64,000 bases of DNA from NCBI GenBank assembly GCA_026225945.1, contig JAMJFZ010001133.1, positions 11,095,501 through 11,159,500 on the forward strand, written 5' to 3'. This DNA is from Cricetomys ansorgei (lineage: Eukaryota > Chordata > Mammalia > Rodentia > Nesomyidae). Made by a program: the position numbers and the translations under genes. Below, piece by piece: positions 1-10,309 of this stretch (position 1 is its first letter; each line of letters opens with the position of its first letter). The notes under the pieces were generated by a model, which worked only from the letters and a program-made list of their open reading frames with translations, was not told the DNA's origin and made no database searches.

Positions 1-461
1 AGATTTGGAAGTATGCTAACTCTGTTGTGGAGCCATCTGTTTGAGATATCAAGACTAAATTCATCAGGGAATTCTTAAGTCTAGGTCAAGACAGGACAGC
101 TGTGTGGCTCAGGCCACAGACCCAGCCCACGCAGGAGCACATAACTCTAGATGGCCCATAGCCAGCAGGACCCACTTATTGACTAGGTTGCAAAACAGTC
201 CAGAAACACGTGAGGATTTCTTGCAGAGACCTGCCCTGCCACTGACAGGCAAGCCCTGGCACTTGTATTGTCATCTGACAACTCTGCTTGTCAGGCCTTG
301 CACTGGACGTGTGGGGACACGTGCTCAGCCTGGGTGCCACACACAGAAAATGGGCAGCTGTCGCCATTCCTGGCTGTAGGACTTGTGACTGGTCACGCCC
401 CACTCTGCTAGCTGCCTTTCCTTTCTTCTCTGCTTTGGTTTCGTGGCTTAACAGCTGCGCG
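1..461. other. Unique sequence, nothing recognised
   Basis: No repeat, splice-flanked exon or regulatory cluster was recognised. Short overlapping ORFs here have no coding features. Confidence 0.5.
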
Positions 462-535
462 GCTGATTATTTTATTTTCCCAATTATTTTATTTCCCAAT
501 AAATAAAAATAAAATAAATTATTTTATTTCCCAAT
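462..535. repeat. AT-rich low-complexity block
   Basis: The block is made of ATTTTATTT and AATAAA-like words, with the string ATTATTTTATTTCCCAAT recurring. It includes a perfect inverted repeat at 507-529 with two 11-base arms and a one-base centre. Confidence 0.8.
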
Positions 536-977
536 ACTTCTTGGATGGCTCTCATCACTTCCCGCTCAGCTCTCCTTGGACCACATACAGGTTCCTATAG
601 CTAAGTCTCCAACTTTCTCTCCCAACAGGATCCTAGGGCAGTGGGAAGTAATGTGTGAATGGCTTCTTTTAAGTCTTGGGCTAGAAATCAAGTAATTCTG
701 GGTTCTTGGTTCTGAAGCGATCCATGTTCACTTTCTGTAAGTGATTGATTGGCTCTCCTATGACCTCCTGGCTGTCTGAGCCACCGGCTGAGACAGGGCA
801 GAGTGTCTCTCCCTGCAGATGAGTGAACAGCTCAATGTGGCAATATGGTGGGGGTGGGGGGATGGGGGGACTCTCCTCTCCCTTCTTCTATAACTTAGAA
901 TTCTCCAGCACGTTTATTTTTATTTAAAAAAATTAAATGAATTGGTTTTTAGTTTTCTTTTGTTTATATGCAATCAC
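536..977. other. Unique sequence with a short G-run
   Basis: Mostly unique sequence. A short G-rich run lies near 848-870. No gene or interspersed repeat was recognised. Confidence 0.45.
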
Positions 978-1125
978 TATTATATATGGGGTTCAGTGAT
1001 GTTTTGTGACATATACATATTATCCAATGACAAATTTCAATTAATTAGCATGCCTATCACTTCAAATATTGGTCAATGAATATCCCTACCCCAACCCATT
1101 CCTAGAATGCAGATCTAACTGGTAT
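978..1125. mobile_element. Old L1M-type 3' UTR fragment
   Basis: The words GTGATGTTTTGTGACATATACAT, TTAATTAGCATGCCTATCAC and the later CAGATCTAACTGG follow the order of the 3' UTR of old mammalian L1 elements as I remember it. Divergence is high, and orientation was not determined. Confidence 0.5.
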
Positions 1126-1224
1126 AGGGTGAGTAGGTGTGAGTATTTTTAATAAACTGTGGGCTAGGTTGAGAAGTCTTGTCATTCTTCCCTCCTTGAG
1201 TAAGTAGTGCTTTTTTTTAAATAC

Positions 1225-1527
1225 GTGTTTGATGAATGTACATGCATGTATATTCACATGTGTATGCGTGTAGACATGTGAGGTTGACCTTAAGTGTCTT
1301 CTTTGATTGATTTTCCCTTTGCTTATTGAGACAGCATTTCCCACGGAATCCCGAGCTCACTAATTCTGACTAGCTTGCTCCATGATCCCATGTCTCTGCC
1401 TCCTGAATCCTAGGATCACAGGCAACCACTGCCTTGGTATTTATGAGGATTTGAGGGATCTGAATTGTGGTCTTCAGACTTTGCTGCCCAAGTGCTTTGT
1501 TCACGGATCCACTGAGTAAGATCCACC
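1225..1527 (-). mobile_element. Composite tRNA-derived rodent SINE
   Basis: In plus-strand order it shows a TG-rich start, AGGTTGACCTTAAGTGTCTT, a TTGAGACAGC box, a CTCTGCCTCCTGAATCCTAGG box and a degenerate CACTGAGTAAGATCC end. The same architecture recurs at 2771, 18181, 40817 and 59640. The exact family name is not resolved; it belongs to the B2/B4 group of composites. Confidence 0.5.
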
Positions 1528-1534
1528 CCCCACC

Positions 1535-1715
1535 CTACAAGGTTTCATATATCCCAGGGTGGCCTATATTTTTCTATGTAGCTGACAATGACCTTGAACT
1601 TCTAATTCTCCTGCATCCTTACCAGGGTGCACCACCATGCTCATTTTTATGAGGTACCAGGGATTTTCATGCTCAGAAAACAACTGAGCTTTATGCCCAG
1701 GCTGCTGGATCTTAA
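1535..1715 (-). mobile_element. B4 SINE fragment
   Basis: TATGTAGCTGACAATGACC, TTGAACTTCTAATTCTCCTGC and GTGCACCACCATGC match the B1-like half of B4, read antisense. A short ID-like end follows. Confidence 0.6.
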
Positions 1716-1889
1716 GTAATGTCAAACTAGCAAATCCCCTCTTCACTAGTTTTGGGGGTGACAAGATATCCCCCCAATTCCCAGACTCCATGTGAAAGAG
1801 AAGAGGCTAATGCCCTATTTGCAGAGCCAGTAGAGGGAAGCCAGTGTGAGCGAAAGTGTCAGGAAAAGCTCAATTTCACTGCTCCCTTG

Positions 1890-2205
1890 CAATGCGGTGG
1901 CTTATTAACTGCTAACTAAGTGTTGCCCTCTAGTTGTCCCAGAGGGGCTGGCTGTAATGAACAAGGTGGAAGAATCTGGCTCATTTGTAATTACACATTA
2001 GCACCACTGAAGTGCTGTTCACACCCACCCTCTCCTTGCAGAGTGTCTCTGAGGCCAGTCTCTGTGCCCCAGGGCCAAACTTTCCATTGCTCATTCAATT
2101 ATGTTGTGTCCATAGCTAATCACTCTCGCATTTGCCTAATTCTTCTACGTTGAACTGCCTCTGGAATGGGGACTATTTGCATATCTGTGTCTTAATTACT
2201 TTCTG
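1890..2205. promoter_or_regulatory. Candidate regulatory element (homeodomain/octamer sites)
   Basis: The segment is repeat-free and dense in TAAT cores, including TGTAATTACACATTAG near 1987 and TAATTAC near 2194. It also has a perfect POU octamer ATTTGCAT at 2175-2182. The motifs are seen directly; enhancer activity is inference, and no conservation data were available. Confidence 0.25.
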
Positions 2206-2408
2206 CTTGAGAAGAGGATGGGAATGGCCATTCTCACTGCCGCGCAGTTGGGCTGATTCAGGCTGGGATGGAAGAGCCGAGGTTCTGCCCTGGCCGCAGA
2301 TGGTGGAGTTCCTGCACCTGACGACTTCCAGCTGCCGGTCTCAGCTGACTGCTAAGTCAAAGCAGCAGGCCCGTCCTTTCCTGTGGAAGCCACTTGCGCG
2401 CTTGGCTC

Positions 2409-2600
2409 AAGAATGTATAGCTCAGTGGTATAGCACTTGCCTAGCGTGGGTGAGGCCTTGAGTTTGAGCCACACCACGAAAACAAAACAAAACAAAACCC
2501 CAAACCAAACCAAAACAAAACCTCAGTCCAACCTACCGCAAGCCAAAACAACAATAAAACCAGAGCGAACCGAAACAAACTAAAAGCCAAACCCAAACCA
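2409..2600 (+). mobile_element. ID SINE with long A-rich tail
   Basis: ATAGCTCAGTGGTATAGCACTTGCCTAG is the ID/BC1-type head with the Pol III A box. A degenerate B-box region (GAGTTTGAGCC) follows, then about 120 bases of AAAAC-type tail. The head is close to consensus, so this is a fairly recent insertion. Confidence 0.8.
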
Positions 2601-2766
2601 ATTCTTTTCCCTCAAAACCAAAACCAACACAAAAAAGACTGTGCCCTTCAGCCATCTCCTCCAACCGTGGCGATAGATGGGGAAGGGAATTTTTTTCCCC
2701 GTAATTATTTTCTTACAAAATTTAAATGAATAAGCTGGTGCGGATGAGCGGAGGAGCATGCGTGCC

Positions 2767-2770
<4 letters not shown>

Positions 2771-2807
<37 letters not shown>

Positions 2808-3040
2808 CTGAGAAGGACTTTGCAGGAGTCTGTTCTTGACTCCCGCAGTGGCGTCCCTGTGCTCACAGGCCTCTGACCAGTTGTCCTGTCTCTGCCTCCC
2901 GTGCTGTCTTGGGAGTGCTGGGGTCACAGATACTCAACACTGCATCTTACTTTTTCTGTGGGCTCCAGGCCTTGAACTCAGGTCTCCAGGATTGCACAGA
3001 AAGTGTTTATTCCCTGAACAATCTATCTCCCCAGCCCTGG
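2771..3040 (-). mobile_element. TG microsatellite plus composite SINE
   Basis: About 16 TG units at 2771-2803 are followed by GGAGTCTGTTCTTGAC, CTCTGCCTCCCGTGCTG, TTGAACTCAGGTCTCCAGG and AATCTATCTCCCCAGCCC. This order fits an antisense tRNA-derived composite SINE whose CA-rich tail expanded. Confidence 0.65.
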
Positions 3041-3184
3041 AAGAAAAGTTACTAAAAGAGGGGCCTTTCAGAATGGCTTTATAATCTTAGTAAGGTTTCC
3101 CCACAAATAGCTAGAATCTCAGTGTGGGGGGACCCACCATCTAACTTGGGGTTCTAATGCTACACTATGTACATGTAACCCCAC

Positions 3185-3355
3185 CAAATGGAACTTTCTG
3201 TGATGGTGGAATGTTTTTGTATTCACAGTGTCCAGGTTGATAGCCACTAGCTCCAAATGGCTGCTGAACATGTGAAGCTGGTTATCGTGACTGAAGACCC
3301 ACATGTTTAAGAGTATTGGAATTTTTAACAATTTACAATTAAAATTAAGTCACTC
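3185..3355 (+). repeat. Ancient mammalian interspersed repeat
   Basis: GATAGCCACTAGCTCCAAATGGCTGC, then AACATGTGAAGCTGGTTATCGTGACTGAAG, then a T/A-rich stretch resemble an old mammalian repeat containing GTAGCCACTAGCCACATGTGGCT. I cannot name the family reliably. Confidence 0.45.
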
Positions 3356-4419
3356 CATTCGTCTCAGGGCTACTGGTTGGAGTTAGGCAAGAGTGGGGGC
3401 AATATGAGGGGGTCACTGGACCTGGAAAAGCCCCTAGGATGTAATGGGGACACAATGTCCTGTCTAAAGAATGGCTCTGCTCTGCTCTGCTCTAACAAAT
3501 AGCTGCTGTGTGAAACCCCTGTGGGCTGTATACAGGCTCTCCTCTACTTCATGGGGTCTTGTCCTGGGAAATAAAAACCCAAGCTACATTTAAGGCATCC
3601 AGCCTGCATAGCGCATGAAACCAGGGTGGTTCTTTCCCTCCCTGGCCATGGCTGCAGAGGAGCTGCCCAGCATGCTCAGCAATGACTAGGAAAAGATGAA
3701 AATACAAAATCCAAAGCATGATCTCTCAGTGTGCATCACTCTCACATGATCTTAAAGTTGGAACAGCACCAGTCAAACGGCTAGAGACTGACACTGCACT
3801 CTTATTCTGTTTTATCCTCTAGACGTTTTTGTTTTGCCAGACGGATGCGGAGAATTTATTCATCCCTCTTATTCTTCCAGGCAGCAAGAATATCCTCCAG
3901 GCATGCCAAATACCCCTGTGGGAGAAAAGAGGGAATCTGCTTCTTGGCTTCAAGGATCTGAAAAACAGTCTCTCTAGAGCTGCGATGTCTTTGAAGTATC
4001 ATATGTTATCTTTAAAAACTACACGAAAATGTGGCAATCTATTCTTCGGTATGTTTGTGCTTACTCAGTATCAAGACAAAATCCCCTCCAAATCTTCGAG
4101 TAAAACTGCAGTTACAATGAAAAACAACAGTTTTATCTCATGGTTTCATGAATCATCATGCCTGTGGTCTGTCACTGGGGGCCTCATCCCACAGTTAGAC
4201 AAGTGCTGACATGTGCAAACCATTTAAACTGTCAATTTAAATTTCTCTGTCATTCCCTATGCCTCATTAGTTAACACATAGGTAGGATAGTTTTGTTTAA
4301 CAGCACTGAGGGTCTAGTCTTTTCTAGAAAGGAGAATATGAATAGGCTTTTTGGGGGTTGACCCTGGATCCTGTCTCATTATCCTTAAATTTAACAATTT
4401 CCTCTAAGATTAAAACACT
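3356..4419. other. Unique sequence, no gene recognised
   Basis: A 126-codon ORF at 3829-4209 spans ordinary unique DNA. It has no recognisable domain, start context or splice structure. A short CTGCT repeat lies at about 3476-3492. Confidence 0.45.
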
Positions 4420-4995
4420 CTGTATTGCAGCAAACTCCTTAAACAGGAAAGTAAGCAGCTCAAAATAGCTTCCGGAAGTCCCTGAAACTGATCAGATTCA
4501 CTAGGTCCCTCCCTGCCAGAGTAAACAATAAAAGCAAAAGTCCCTCTCCTAAGAGAGGAAACTGAACCGCAAAGAAGATTCTCCGATGAGAAGAGCTGCA
4601 AAGAAGACTCTGAGATCAGACCACCTGCCTGGAAGACAAAAACCAGCCAAGTTGCCTGGAAGAGGTTTAGACTTACTAAGGCACCTAGAAAGAATACTCT
4701 GACCTGTTGAGCTGCCTGAAGGCTGTGAGTGTGATCCAGGTCCCCACCTTTGGGAGCTGTCACACATGCTCCGGTGGGCTTTGATGATACAGCTGTCTTT
4801 GAGTCATATCTGCTCTTGTAAGTTATCCCTCACCCCTCCTCACCCATACTCCTGTAAGTATCCGCGAAAAAAAAATCATTGGTTGGTCAAGTTGGACCTT
4901 GGTAGTATCCATCCTTTGATTTGTAGTGGAATCCCTATCTGGGTGAGTAGGCATGTGTGTTGCATCTCCCCAGGAAAAGTTTTGTCACAGAACAC
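4420..4995 (+). mobile_element. Rodent LTR-like element (solo LTR relic)
   Basis: TTTGGGAGCTGTCACACATGC, GATGATACAGCTGTCTTTGAGTCAT, CTCTTGTAAGTTATCCC and ATTGGTTGGTCAAGTTGGACC resemble a rodent ERV LTR that I recognise but cannot name. No internal gag or pol sequence is next to it, so it would be a solo LTR. Boundaries are approximate and no target duplication was identified. Confidence 0.45.
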
Positions 4996-5051
4996 AAGAT
5001 AAAAAAATACAGACACATGGCAAAGAACATATAACCAGGAGCGAAGAATTC

Positions 5052-5190
5052 CATAGGGTGTGGTAGCACACACCTTCTGTATCAGCCCTTGGGAAGCATA
5101 TAGGCAGGCAGAGCTTCTGTGAGTTTGAGGCCAAGTTGATCTACATAGTGAATTCCAAGTCAGCCTGGGCTAAATAGTGAAGCCATGTCT
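5052..5190 (+). mobile_element. B1 SINE (sense)
   Basis: GTGTGGTAGCACACACCTT, GAGTTTGAGGCCAAGTTGATCTACATAGTGA and CAGCCTGGGCTAAATAGTGA follow the 7SL-derived B1 order. Divergence suggests an older subfamily. Confidence 0.8.
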
Positions 5191-5273
5191 TTTTGGGGTT
5201 GGGGGGATAGGAAGAGAGGGGAGGAGAGGGGGATTCAAGGTCAATTCCTATTAAGAATGCTCTTGTTTTCTAG

Positions 5274-5358
5274 GTTACGTTTGTCTTCAAAGAGAAAGAT
5301 GCAAAGGATGTTACAGACGCTGCAAGGAAGAAACCCAGCTCATGAGCTCACGTTGGGG
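5274..5358 (+). other. Candidate 85-base internal exon
   Basis: The segment is preceded by CTCTTGTTTTCTAG, a strong polypyrimidine tract and acceptor, and followed by GTAAGTG, a strong donor. Two of three frames are open. Starting one base in, it reads LRLSSKRKMQRMLQTLQGRN and ends in phase 0, which would join in frame to the candidate at 20098. The peptide is basic and helix-like, and I recognise no family. It sits between a B1 and a B4, so it could be a lncRNA exon or a chance pair of splice signals. Confidence 0.22.
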
Positions 5359-5533
5359 GTAAGTGAAGGTGGCTCTAGTTCAGTCTCTCAGGGAATGTTC
5401 TTTAGGGAAGTCGGTGTGAGGGAGGCTGCGATGCTATTTACTACATAGATAGATACTCTGAATGGGGAATGTATAGGATACAAGAGGTACAGATCATACA
5501 AAAGAAGTCATGATTTTTTGATCTTGGGTGATT

Positions 5534-5742
5534 TTTCTTTGTTTTGAGACAGGGTCTCATGTAGCTCAGGTTGCCCCCAAACTCACTATGTAGCTGCAGA
5601 TGACCTTGAACTTCTGATCTTCCTGCCTGCACCTTTTTAATTCTGAAATCACAGGAATGTGCCCCTTGCCCAGTTTTATGCAATTGAAATCCTGGCATCC
5701 TTGAATGCTAGTCTAGCACTCTACCAGGCTAAATCCCCAGTT
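5534..5742 (-). mobile_element. B4 SINE (antisense)
   Basis: GAGACAGGGTCTCATGTAGC, CAGATGACCTTGAACTTCTGATC and the ID-derived end CTAGCACTCTACCAGGCTAAATCCCCAG are all present. This gives the full B1-plus-ID composite structure of B4. Confidence 0.8.
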
Positions 5743-5978
5743 TCCTGGGTGAATTTTGTGACTCCATGGCTTCGGCTTCCCAATGTACTAACTTGTCTTT
5801 GGTGTATCCTCTTCAGTTTTGCTAAGGCTTCCAGCTGCTGGGAGATATCAAGGAATGTTGGAGAATTCTGTGTAACTTGTGTAACTAGCTATGGCTTTGT
5901 AGATGAGTAGATTCCTGGGTATTTTTAGTTAGTTAAGTGTTGGGAACATTCAAGATTCTTTGCATGTTTACTGTCAAC

Positions 5979-6219
5979 CTTCATAGCAATGGTTCTCAAT
6001 CTGTGTGGGTCATGATCCTTTGGGGAGGTCTAACAACGCTTTTACAGGGTCATCTAAGACCATCTGCATATCAGATATTTACATTATGGTTAATCACAGT
6101 TACACAATTACAGTTATGAAGTAGCAATGAAAATAATTTTATGGTTGGGATCACTACAACATGAGGAACTGTATTAAAGGGTCTCAGCACCAGGAAGGTT
6201 GAGAACCACTGCTCTATAG
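5979..6219. mobile_element. URR1 hAT-Charlie DNA transposon with target duplication
   Basis: The element at 5987-6211 starts CAATGGTTCTCAATC and ends GGTTGAGAACCACTG, which are inverted termini of the rodent non-autonomous hAT element URR1. Internal words GGTCATCTAAGACCATC and GAAGTAGCAATGAAAATAATTTTATGG also match. It is flanked by CTTCATAG (5979-5986) and CTCTATAG (6212-6219), an 8-base duplication with 6 of 8 bases retained, as expected for hAT insertion. No transposase is encoded. Confidence 0.88.
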
Positions 6220-6984
6220 GAACCATAGCAGAGTATATTGTGAGCTCTCTTCTATGGGAGTGGTCTTACTTTAGTCAGCTTTGGCTGTCTTTTGTGTTTT
6301 CACAAATCTTTGGGTAACTTTGGTTCTCTGCCTGCACTTTTGTTTTGTGGGTTTGGCTTTTGTTTTCCAAATCTCAAATTCACTATGTTATACCCACAGT
6401 TTTACTTCTCATTCCACCTAAATTTCATCCTATCAGATATTGCTGCTATGATTTTAATTGACTCCTAGCTCCATTCCCCCTACTGGATTACGATCTCTAA
6501 TGTGGAATTTGCTGAATAGGATGGATCGTTTTCAACCAGTGCTGTCTAGCTTACACTTTTCTTTCAACCAGCAGAGAAATGGCTCATACGGCTCCTCAAT
6601 GAGATACTATTCGTTAGTTATCTATCTCATGAAGTTTCTTCTTGGGTATTTGGAAGATTCTTACCGCTCCAGATCATTCTTACGGCCTGTCTAGACCATG
6701 GCTATGGCTTCCAGACTGTTCTCTCCTTAACCTGTGGCCTCCTTATTTCCGGAGTAACTTTGGCTCAGCTCTCTTGAAATCATGTTTTTAGGAAAACAGA
6801 CACAGCTATCTCTTGCTTCAGTTTTCCTATTGACCCTTGTTTAAATTAGGTTTAAATTCTTGGTAAAGGTTGCAAGATTTGTCCTCAGTGAACCTCAGTG
6901 CAATCGCTCAGCCTGAGCGTTAGCTGACTTTCACCTCGGGCTTTCCAGTCAAGCCCCACATCCAAGCACTGCTCCAAGACCTTA
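6220..6984. other. Unique sequence, nothing recognised
   Basis: T-rich unique sequence. The small ORF at 6458-6694 has no recognised features. Confidence 0.4.
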
Positions 6985-7315
6985 CATAGTCATGGCTCCA
7001 GGTTTACACGCAGCACTTCCTCTGCCTAGGACATCCTTTCTTCCCATTTCTTACTCATCTATTGTTCAAGCTTGCTTTAAAATGCCAGTGTTTCAGAATT
7101 ATTTTTCTTCCTCCAGGAAGGAAATGGATTAGGATCTAATCCATCAGGATCGGATATTCTGACTTTTACAAAATCTTTTAGGTTTCCCATTGTTCTTTTA
7201 CAGTGGTGATGATTACAATTTATAGATTTATGCCTAGGTGGGGAGATTCTGATGACAATGTAAGTCCTTCATCTCTGTGTCTCTGGGATCTAGCATGACA
7301 CAGAGGCCCATAACT
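6985..7315 (+). mobile_element. L2 LINE 3' region
   Basis: The order of GCACTTCCTCTGCCTAGGAC, TTCAAGCTTGCTTTAAAATG, CTTCCTCCAGGAAGG and a 3' end like CTGGGATCTAGCATGACACAG follows L2. It is highly diverged, consistent with an insertion that predates rodents. Confidence 0.55.
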
Positions 7316-7361
7316 TTTGTCTAAGCATCAATCTTAGCAGGGATGGCGGCTAACTCAGAAC

Positions 7362-7435
7362 TCTGAGAATCTTGTTTTAATGATCTTTGTGTCTCTGGTG
7401 CCTGGTACAAAGGCTTCGCAAATACTCACAGGCTT
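7362..7435 (+). mobile_element. Second L2 3' end fragment
   Basis: TGATCTTTGTGTCTCTGGTGCCTGGTACAAAGGC followed by GCAAATACTCACAGG resembles the terminal L2 motif. It lies directly downstream of another L2 3' end in the same orientation. Confidence 0.5.
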
Positions 7436-7674
7436 TGCAGATAGGAATCTGTGGCCTGTAAATACTGTAATAAGTAAAAATGCCTCCGTCCCCTCAGTCC
7501 TGCAACCCTGGGAAGCTGCAATGTGTGGTTTGCTACCAAAACGGAAGCCCAACATGACAGCTAAACCTTTTGTCTTCATATTATTTCTAACTAGAAAAGG
7601 GGGTGGTAGCTACCATTTACTGAGGGTATACTCTATGTAAAATTTAGCATTAAAAATCACTACGTCTTCTTTCA

Positions 7675-7918
7675 AAAAGATGTATTTTTGTTTATGTATG
7701 TGTGTGTGAGTGTACGCCATACTTGCAGGTGACCAAGGAGCCCAGAAGAGGGCTTTGGATCCCCTAGAGCTGGAGTTTAGTGAGTTGATTGTGATTATGA
7801 TTTTGTGAGTGATTGTGATTTGTGATTGTGATTTGTCTCATATGGGTGGTAGGAACCCAACTCAGAGTGGAAAAGTTGCAAATATTCTTTATTGCTGAGC
7901 CATGTCTTTAGCTCCAAA
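7675..7918 (-). mobile_element. B2/B3-type SINE with internal GATT repeat
   Basis: The antisense SINE runs from AGATGTATTTTTG through GAGCCCAGAAGAGGGC and GGATCCCCTAGAGCTGGAG to GCTGAGCCATGTCTTTAGCTCC. At 7782-7835 it is interrupted by GTGATTTGTGATT-type units that are absent from the SINE consensus, a local tandem expansion. Confidence 0.7.
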
Positions 7919-9154
7919 TTATCATTGCTTTAAAAGCAGCTAAGAGTGAATTAAGGGCTATCATCAGAAAAGGCCTGGAACTTATTTTGCATTACCTTGT
8001 GCACATCTGAAAAACTCAAATTATTGTTTAAGCCCCTCAGACATTACACCACTAATCCTTTTCTAATGATCTCATCCTAAGAAATGGCATCAGCAGGGGG
8101 GCTGTTGAGCCTCCCCTCCCCGTAACGACATAATGAGCAGATTTGGGTATTTACATAATAACTCCGGATGATTTCAGAGCATTTTAGAGAAAATATACAG
8201 CCACTTAGATTGTTGGTGTCCCTGCATCATCTCAGCACTCTCAGAAATTAAATGGATACGGAAATGGAAAAACCCAAAAATCTGGGAGTGTTTGGGTGTG
8301 TCCCAGTTGGTTTAGGTTCTTAAATGGTCTGGATTTGTAGCGAGATGTCATGATTAGGAAACTGGGTTCATAGAAAATACAAGCACTGAAGCTTTAAGCA
8401 AAATATATATTAAAAAAAAAAAAAAAACTGGTTGGTGCTAAAAGCAACTAGGTCCCAAAAGCAGTTTTGAAAACAGCTAGAACTCATTTATACAGGGGAG
8501 GCCATTGAGCCTAATTTGACCTGACTTGCTATGTCGTTCATTTCTGATGTATGTGCTGCTTTTGTTTAGTATTTTATGCTTATGTCTTTTCTTTAAACTT
8601 CGTGAGTTGAACACTATGGTTATTTTTACCTTAAGCCATTTACACCCATGCTTCTTGTGTTCTTTATTCTTGGGAATCATTTTCTTTGCTTTTTCCCCGC
8701 AGCCACTCTTCTGTAAAGTCCTTCACCGAGTGCCTGTTGGTACTATAACCACCGTTCCTGGACTTTTCCTATTAAAAAATGTGTTAAGCTTAAGCTCACA
8801 CTTCAAAGGCAGTACTGCTGGCTCTAGAGTGGCTTTGCCTCCCTTGTTGCTGTAGGCTCCTGTTCTTTGGACAGTATGTGTCTTTCTCCTTGTGCACCTC
8901 TTCTTTGTCTTTGGTTGTTCTGCAGACTCACTGTGAAGTATCTCCATGAATGTTGGTGTTTTTGGGCTTCATGAATCAGAAGATAACTGTCATAAAGGAA
9001 CTCTGGGAAAGACTAGTTTCCTTTGTTTTTACCTATCCCCCCAGCTGACACTTGTTACTTTATTATCAGATCTCTCTGAGAGCTGCATTGAAGCCCATAC
9101 CTCTTTCTTTCTACTTTGAACATTGCAGTGAAATTCAGCCCCAATCCCTCTTTT
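7919..9154. other. Unique sequence, no gene recognised
   Basis: No interspersed repeat or gene was recognised apart from a 16-base A run at 8412-8427. The ORFs at 8526-8855 (plus) and 8723-8947 (minus) show no family features. Confidence 0.45.
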
Positions 9155-9349
9155 AAAATTTTTCATTTATTTTTATTTCATGTGCGTTGGTGTTTTGCCT
9201 ACACGTATGTCTGTGTGAGGGTGTCGGATCCTCTGGAACTGGAGTTACAGACAGCTGTGAGCTGCCATGGGTGGGGGTGCTGGAAATTGAACCTGGGTCT
9301 TCTAGAAGAGCAGCCAGTGCTCTTAACCATTGAGCCATCTCTCCAGCCC
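9155..9349 (-). mobile_element. B2 SINE (antisense)
   Basis: GTGTTTTGCCTACACGTATG, CTCTGGAACTGGAGTTACAGAC, GGTGCTGGAAATTGAACC, CTTCTAGAAGAGCAGCCAGTGC and GAGCCATCTCTCCAGCCC give a near-complete antisense B2. It is close to consensus, so fairly young. Confidence 0.93.
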
Positions 9350-9446
9350 CGCAATCCCTCTTAAATGTAGACGTAATTAAATATTCTGAGCCCTTCCTTC
9401 CCACAGCCAAGGACAAGGTAACTCGCTCCAATCCTTTCCTCAGGCA

Positions 9447-9478
9447 TATTATTATTATTATTGTTACTATTACTATTT
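9447..9478. repeat. ATT microsatellite
   Basis: About ten ATT or near-ATT units occur just after the B2 and a short unique stretch. Confidence 0.8.
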
Positions 9479-9661
9479 AAGTTCAAGTGTTAAGGGTATT
9501 TTCCTTTTCTGTCTCCATTGTCTACAACCAGGGTCTAGTCCACAGGACGAAATGCTTTCGACAAGGCAAAGCTATTGTCTATTTTGAAGTTCCTCCCTTT
9601 ACCTGGTATGAGCTAGTATCTCACAGACTCACCAGCAAAAGATCCACCAAGTTCTTGGAAT

Positions 9662-9826
9662 TCTTTTGTTTTGTTTTGCTCTTTTGAGACAGGTTTTCTC
9701 TGTTGCAACTCCTGACTGTCCTGGAACTCATTCTGTAGACCAGGCTGGTTTCGAACTCACAGAGATCCTCCTGCCTCTGCCTCCCGAGTGCTGGGATTAA
9801 AGGCGTGTACTATCATCTTGAAGACT
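9662..9826 (-). mobile_element. B1 SINE (antisense), cricetid-like variant
   Basis: TTTTGAGACAGG, GACTGTCCTGGAACTCATTC, GTAGACCAGGCTGGTTTCG, ACTCACAGAGATCC, CTCTGCCTCCCGAGTGCTGG and GATTAAAGGCGTG give a full antisense B1. The CACAGAGATCC and CCCGAGTGC variants are what I expect in cricetid rather than Mus B1. Confidence 0.92.
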
Positions 9827-9867
9827 ACTGACCTGATGTATCCTTTAAAAAAAAACTTGTCATTTTA

Positions 9868-9936
9868 CAATATAATATATGTAATACATTAATATTTAGT
9901 GTTATATATTAAAATATAATATATTTTATATAATAA
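9868..9936. repeat. AT-rich low-complexity tract
   Basis: Nearly pure A and T, with TATAATATAT and ATATTAAAATATAATATATT words. Confidence 0.8.
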
Positions 9937-10040
9937 GGCCCCAGGATGGGCAACAGGCTCAACAACCTTGAGTCAATCAGTAGAGAACTGGAGAGTCAAT
10001 CTTTTTCTAAATCTAGGTTGTTCCTTTCAGAAAAGACAGA

Positions 10041-10066
10041 AATATATATATATATGTATATATACA
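10041..10066. repeat. TA/TATG microsatellite
   Basis: Alternating AT units with one G interruption. It continues into an imperfect TGTG stretch. Confidence 0.8.
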
Positions 10067-10309
10067 CTTGTGTGTCTGTGTGAGCACGCATCCGTGTACA
10101 GGGAGAGCTGTGTGCAGAGTGAGGTGTGGGGCACAACTGCTGCTTCAGTGAGGGATGAGAGGGAACACACGCTGCCTAGGGACAGAGCCTGCTCAGGGTC
10201 ATCGCTAGCGGAACAGGCAGGGATTGGTTCAGGAAATACAAGATGATAACTAATCTCACATCTACTCCCTTGTGCTCCTGTGGGGGGTCCCCGTTATGTG
10301 TGGGCTAAT

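Noticed and set aside
2409..2480. Possible tRNA or BC1-like ncRNA gene
   Set aside because: The A and B boxes belong to an ID SINE with an A-rich tail. The cloverleaf is not intact and no Pol III terminator follows closely.
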